In this document: positions 43,748-47,164 of the stretch, one piece after another | How the letters are laid out: each line of letters starts with the position of its first letter | Numbering within the stretch: position 1 is the stretch's first letter | Source of the DNA: Chitinophaga pinensis | GTDB lineage: Bacteria; Bacteroidota; Bacteroidia; Flavobacteriales_D; Crocinitomicaceae | Assembly: GCA_943327315.2 (NCBI GenBank) | Contig: CALPWQ020000005.1 | Coordinates: 1-47,164, forward strand | Reading direction: 5' to 3' | DNA length: 47,164 bases | Notes under the pieces: model-generated | What the model saw: only the letters and a program-made list of their open reading frames with translations | What the model was told of the DNA's origin: nothing | The model's database searches: none | Position numbers and translations under genes: made by a program

Positions 43748-46579
43748 TTAACGAACGATGGTGATATTTCCATGCTTCATGCCCTCTTCGCACTTAAACA
43801 CATAGAAATAAACGCCGGGTAACAATGCTTTTCCACCGGCATCATCGCCTTTAAATGCCGCCGAACCATTCGACAATGTAAAAACAGAATTCCCCCATCG
43901 ATTGACAATGTCCATGGTGTATTCGTTGCACACACCAAAGAGCGGATCGATTTGAATTTCATCATTGATTCCATCGTTATTTGCTGTGATGACATTCGGA
44001 ATAACCAAGTCTTCATAACCAATGGAAGGAATTACGATTAAATCAAATGGTTCTGTGAAGATACAATCGTTGGAGGTGTACAAAGTCAAGGTACCGGCAT
44101 AATTGCCTGCTGTATTTAAGAAGAACTCAACATTTTGCTGATTGTTTGAAAACTGCCCAGGCACCACCCATAACAAGGAATCCAGCGCAACATTTCCGAG
44201 AACGATGTCAGCGTTGAGCTGAATTAATCCACACCCATCGTCTATGGTGATATTCGTTTCAGGAATTGTTCCAACAAGTACAGGAGTAGCCATAAAATCA
44301 GTGCACCCAAAATCCGTTTCAGAAACAAGAGAAGCCATGTATGAGCCCGGTGCAGGATAAACATGCGTCACATTGGGATCCGTACCCGTGGTGCCATCGC
44401 CAAAAGTCATAGAATAATTTTGAAGATCAGAAGCATTAGGAATTCCTGTCCAAGAAGATGAATTCGTAAAGTCTATCGATGCGCCATCACACAAATCTAT
44501 CCATGTAAAATCAACCGATGGTATCGCATGGAATTGCACGGTGAAGGTATCTTGATCCGCACATCCCAATGCCGACATGGCGGTAACTACAAAATCATTC
44601 GAGACACTTGGTGTCCCTGAAGCATTGACATTCGCGAGCGACTGACCTGTACCTAAAGGAAGGTTTGATGGAGACATCGTCCAAGCGTATTGCGCAATAG
44701 GATCTTGTGGATCAGGTACTGCTGTAGCGCTGAAATTCACTTGATTTCCGCAGACATCCAAAGGTCCCGTGTAGGTAACAGTTGGCAGGGAGAATACATC
44801 AATCGTTGCCGAAGTTGGCGGAGAAACACAGCCTCCGATTGTCGATGTTAGACTTAGCGTCATTGAACCTGCTGTAGCCGGATAAAAGACAATTGTATCA
44901 TTTGCTGGCAAAGCATTTCCTGCTGCATCAAACCATGAAAATGCGAGAGGCGCTGCCACTTGATTCCAGAAAAGCAATGAATCCTGAGCACATACGGGTC
45001 CGTTCGTAAATACTTGTGGAGCTTGAGGCAGTTCAACAATGGTAATGAGCACTGTATCGGGCAATAATTCACACGCATCAGGTAAATTTCCAGAAATGAT
45101 GTATTGACCTGCATTCAACAACTGCGCATTAGGAATTGTTACGGTCACACCCGCAGCTGAATACCCGTTTGGTCCAGTCCACTGATAGGTAGCCCCGGGC
45201 AATTGCATCGTGGAAAAATTGATGTCATCACCGGTGCAATACGACTGGCCATTCATTTGAATTTCATAACGGTAAGAAGCAAAGTCACTGAAATAGCCAA
45301 AGCGACAACCTGAACTTGCTCCACCGTGAATAAGGCCAAGATGGAATTTCTCGACCGTATTTTCCAAACGTGAATTTTGAAGAGCAGTGACAAATGCTGA
45401 AGCGTCAACTTGTGCATACTTCCACGCGTTGCCCGTTCCGGGAACAAAGTTGAAACTTGCTGGATTAATCAAGGCTGGATTTCCGTTGAGAACAAATGAA
45501 TTTTCACCTCCCGCGGGCACTAAAATGTTCAATGCAAAGAACTCATTCGTCGAACGCACAAAAGGCACGACGTTCGAACCTGTGCATACTACAGGCGGTA
45601 AGATTGCCTCACCTACCTCACATCCAAATCCAGATTGGTGCAGCACATATGCCGGCTGAGAAGTTTGAATGTATGCCGTCGGTGCACTCAAGGTATGCAC
45701 ATATGTTTGCGTTGCATTGATCGTTCCGACTACAAAGCCATCAATTGTGATTTGGGTTCCATTTGTCGCTGCGACGATATACAATTTATCGGGGCCGTTG
45801 AGGTATCCTTTAATAGCGATGTACTCTGACCCAATGATGTTAGTAGGGATAAGTTGATCTCCCATGATATCCGCACAACCACCATAAGGTGTTCCTTCTG
45901 CCGTATCGTCTGAAAGTGTTACCGCGATGGGTTTGTCTGATACAATGGCTGATCCACTCATGTGCAAAGCAGCGAGCGTGCTCGCGTTTTCTGCGCAATA
46001 GGTTTGACCTTTGTTCAGAACGATGTTAAATGGAACATTCGCGGCATGTCCAACGATATTTTGTTTGGGGATGATTGTTATTGTCGTATTGTCCTGCGTA
46101 GCAACGATGTTGAAAGCGGAACGCGCATACGATGCATTGTTTAAGAAATTTTGAAAAGGTGTTAGAAATGAGGTGCCTACCGAATTTTTTCCCTTTAATG
46201 AAAAGATATCCGGATTGCAGGCGCATGTTGGATTTACCTCATAATAAGCCGTGATGTTGGCACTTGCCGAAATTTTGAACCCGTAGTTGAGCGTCGTATT
46301 TGCTGGTTTGTTTTCAACGATATCAATCCAAGGTGTTAAATCTAAGGTTTGCGCCGAATTGGCGGCTAGATTTAATACTTGTGTTGGAAAAAGTGGATTT
46401 GCTGGCTGACTGATGGTGATCGTCGCAGGATTGGCGAGCGTTGCAAACCTAAAAACAATTGGTCGATCACCATGCTGCTGAGCTACCTCAGGGGCAACAA
46501 ACCAAAAGACAGTATCAAGCTGGGCAGAAACTTGAAATATTGCACCTAAAAAAAGGCAAACGATAAGTAGTTTTTTCAT
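43748..46579 (-). CDS. Large surface protein: IgGFc-binding-like, PKD-type repeats, gliding-motility C-terminal domain
   Basis: The start at 46579 gives MKKLLIVCLFLGAIFQVSAQ, a good signal peptide; the frame is open another 50 codons upstream, but that part lacks export features. The protein is 943 residues. An IgGFc-binding-protein N-terminal domain covers roughly residues 100-420 (NSVGTSFLTPFQNF ... GCADIMGDQLIPT). Several PKD/Ig-like beta-sandwiches follow (FTVQFHAIPSVDFTW; NVTHVYPAPGSYMASL). The C-terminus is a gliding-motility-associated/CHU_C domain (VIPNVITANNDGINDEI ... RWGNSVF ... GVYFYVFKC), a type B T9SS-exported domain. It is likely an adhesin exported by T9SS. Confidence 0.88.
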   Translation of the reverse strand: MKKLLIVCLFLGAIFQVSAQLDTVFWFVAPEVAQQHGDRPIVFRFATLANPATITISQPANPLFPTQVLNLAANSAQTLDLTPWIDIVENKPANTTLNYGFKISASANITAYYEVNPTCACNPDIFSLKGKNSVGTSFLTPFQNFLNNASYARSAFNIVATQDNTTITIIPKQNIVGHAANVPFNIVLNKGQTYCAENASTLAALHMSGSAIVSDKPIAVTLSDDTAEGTPYGGCADIMGDQLIPTNIIGSEYIAIKGYLNGPDKLYIVAATNGTQITIDGFVVGTINATQTYVHTLSAPTAYIQTSQPAYVLHQSGFGCEVGEAILPPVVCTGSNVVPFVRSTNEFFALNILVPAGGENSFVLNGNPALINPASFNFVPGTGNAWKYAQVDASAFVTALQNSRLENTVEKFHLGLIHGGASSGCRFGYFSDFASYRYEIQMNGQSYCTGDDINFSTMQLPGATYQWTGPNGYSAAGVTVTIPNAQLLNAGQYIISGNLPDACELLPDTVLITIVELPQAPQVFTNGPVCAQDSLLFWNQVAAPLAFSWFDAAGNALPANDTIVFYPATAGSMTLSLTSTIGGCVSPPTSATIDVFSLPTVTYTGPLDVCGNQVNFSATAVPDPQDPIAQYAWTMSPSNLPLGTGQSLANVNASGTPSVSNDFVVTAMSALGCADQDTFTVQFHAIPSVDFTWIDLCDGASIDFTNSSSWTGIPNASDLQNYSMTFGDGTTGTDPNVTHVYPAPGSYMASLVSETDFGCTDFMATPVLVGTIPETNITIDDGCGLIQLNADIVLGNVALDSLLWVVPGQFSNNQQNVEFFLNTAGNYAGTLTLYTSNDCIFTEPFDLIVIPSIGYEDLVIPNVITANNDGINDEIQIDPLFGVCNEYTMDIVNRWGNSVFTLSNGSAAFKGDDAGGKALLPGVYFYVFKCEEGMKHGNITIVR

Positions 46580-46702
46580 TATCAAGAGTGTAGTAGGAAG
46601 GGTAAAATTACCAAATTCACGATATAAATGGTCATTTTTTGATAAAACCATTTCAATTATTCGGAGAAATGGAACTTCCAAATTCCATTCTTCAATTTTC
46701 TG

Positions 46703-46710
46703 TAATTTTG
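46703..46710 (+). promoter_or_regulatory. Candidate -7 box of the gene at 46732
   Basis: TAATTTTG exactly matches TAnnTTTG and lies 21 nt upstream of the ATG at 46732. No TTG is seen at normal spacing upstream. Confidence 0.42.
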
Positions 46711-46731
46711 TACCATACAATTTACACAACT

Positions 46732-47164
46732 ATGAAAACAAGCATTCTATTCCTCTCTTTATTTTTGAGCCTTGGTGCATTTGCTCAAAATTGCACTCCA
46801 GCAACAGTAACTGGCGATGGACTTCATCCTGACCCTAACACAAACCCGGGCCTACCCGTTGGATCTATCGGCAACCCTTATGAAACAATCATCACGATTA
46901 AGGTACCAACGGCACTTGTGGTAGACCTTTCCGCTCAAATCGGATTTCCTACTCCACCTGTTGGAACGGTGGTCAATACATTGACACTGAATAACCCTAT
47001 CGGTTTACCGAACGGATTGTCACAAAGTTGTTTTCCATCGACTTGTGTAATGAATGGTGGAACAACGGGATGTATTGTTTTCAGCGGCACACCTACCTCT
47101 TCTGGTGTAAGTCAGGTCATCGTAACTGGAACATACAATGTATCCGTTCCTGCAATTGTTCCAC
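46732..47164 (+). CDS. Secreted protein, 3' end beyond window
   Basis: A gene begins at the ATG at 46732 with a signal peptide (MKTSILFLSLFLSLGAFAQ) and runs off the right edge after 144 codons without a stop. The mature sequence begins NCTPATVTGDGLHPDPNTN and is rich in Pro, Gly, Thr and Val, with cysteine-containing segments CFPSTCVMNGGTTGC. It reads as beta-sandwich, Ig-like material, probably the N-terminal part of another T9SS-exported protein. It is divergent from the large surface-protein gene. The domain family cannot be named from this fragment. Confidence 0.75.
   Translation, partial: MKTSILFLSLFLSLGAFAQNCTPATVTGDGLHPDPNTNPGLPVGSIGNPYETIITIKVPTALVVDLSAQIGFPTPPVGTVVNTLTLNNPIGLPNGLSQSCFPSTCVMNGGTTGCIVFSGTPTSSGVSQVIVTGTYNVSVPAIVP

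Noticed and set aside
46580-46729. Fifty extra in-frame codons ahead of the large surface-protein start
   Set aside because: They would put a hydrophilic extension before a perfect signal peptide and reach to within two bases of the divergent gene's start codon.

Overview
The window looks like chromosomal DNA from a member of the phylum Bacteroidota, most likely order Flavobacteriales (a Crocinitomicaceae/Fluviicola-like lineage is my guess, not shown directly). The evidence is: several proteins with type IX secretion (T9SS) C-terminal sorting domains and one gliding-motility-type C-terminal domain; a str operon in which rpsJ follows fusA with no tuf between; DUF5686 and DUF4190 proteins; A/T-rich leaders without Shine-Dalgarno sequences; and promoters of the Bacteroidota type (TTG or TTTG, 17-23 nt, TAnnTTTG). 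I see no tRNA, rRNA, CRISPR array, insertion sequence or prophage. Gene density is high and no gene-free stretch exceeds 300 bases once a small lipoprotein gene at 19488-19628 is counted.

Layout. 1-3320 (minus): end of the str operon (rpsL-rpsG-fusA-rpsJ, rpsJ cut by the window edge) with its promoter. 3477-5526 (minus): a T9SS-exported protein and the pyruvate dehydrogenase E1 beta gene. 5637-12488 (plus): etfB-etfA, a bifunctional-nuclease-domain protein, a nucleoside-type MFS permease, a LuxE-like acyl-protein synthetase, a half-size TauE/SafE permease, an M20 amidohydrolase and a lipocalin-like lipoprotein that ends against recQ (minus). 14824-21457 (plus): tatC, a DUF5686 outer-membrane protein, lptB, a lipoprotein and a BamA/TamA-like protein, with the small minus-strand lipoprotein in between. 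21471-22975 (minus): an MlaF/MlaE-type lipid transporter pair. 23069-24801 (plus): a SprT-like metalloprotein and mannose-1-phosphate guanylyltransferase. 24867-32284 (minus): a plug-only TonB-receptor-like protein, fabD, a T9SS protein, an internally duplicated secreted protein and three tandem paralogous lipoproteins.

32401-36938 (minus) is the most interesting block: a compact transcription unit running ECF sigma factor, small single-TM protein, Spy/CpxP-like protein, MbnP-like protein, MbnH/MauG-like di-heme protein, YHYH protein with a T9SS signal, then a clear terminator. MbnP/MbnH pairs are known copper proteins in which the di-heme enzyme oxidises a tryptophan of its partner to make a copper site. 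Here the pair is coupled to an ECF regulator and a secreted His-rich YHYH protein, which suggests a copper-responsive envelope or surface system.

36994-46579 (minus) carries a polyprenyl diphosphate synthase, rfbA (dTDP-sugar synthesis), an RND/MMPL exporter, an S9 peptidase and a large IgGFc-binding/PKD-type surface protein. A divergent secreted-protein gene starts at 46732 and runs off the right edge. Much of the window concerns building, loading and decorating the outer membrane (lptB, mlaEF, tamA-like, DUF5686, tatC, manC, rfbA, T9SS cargo).
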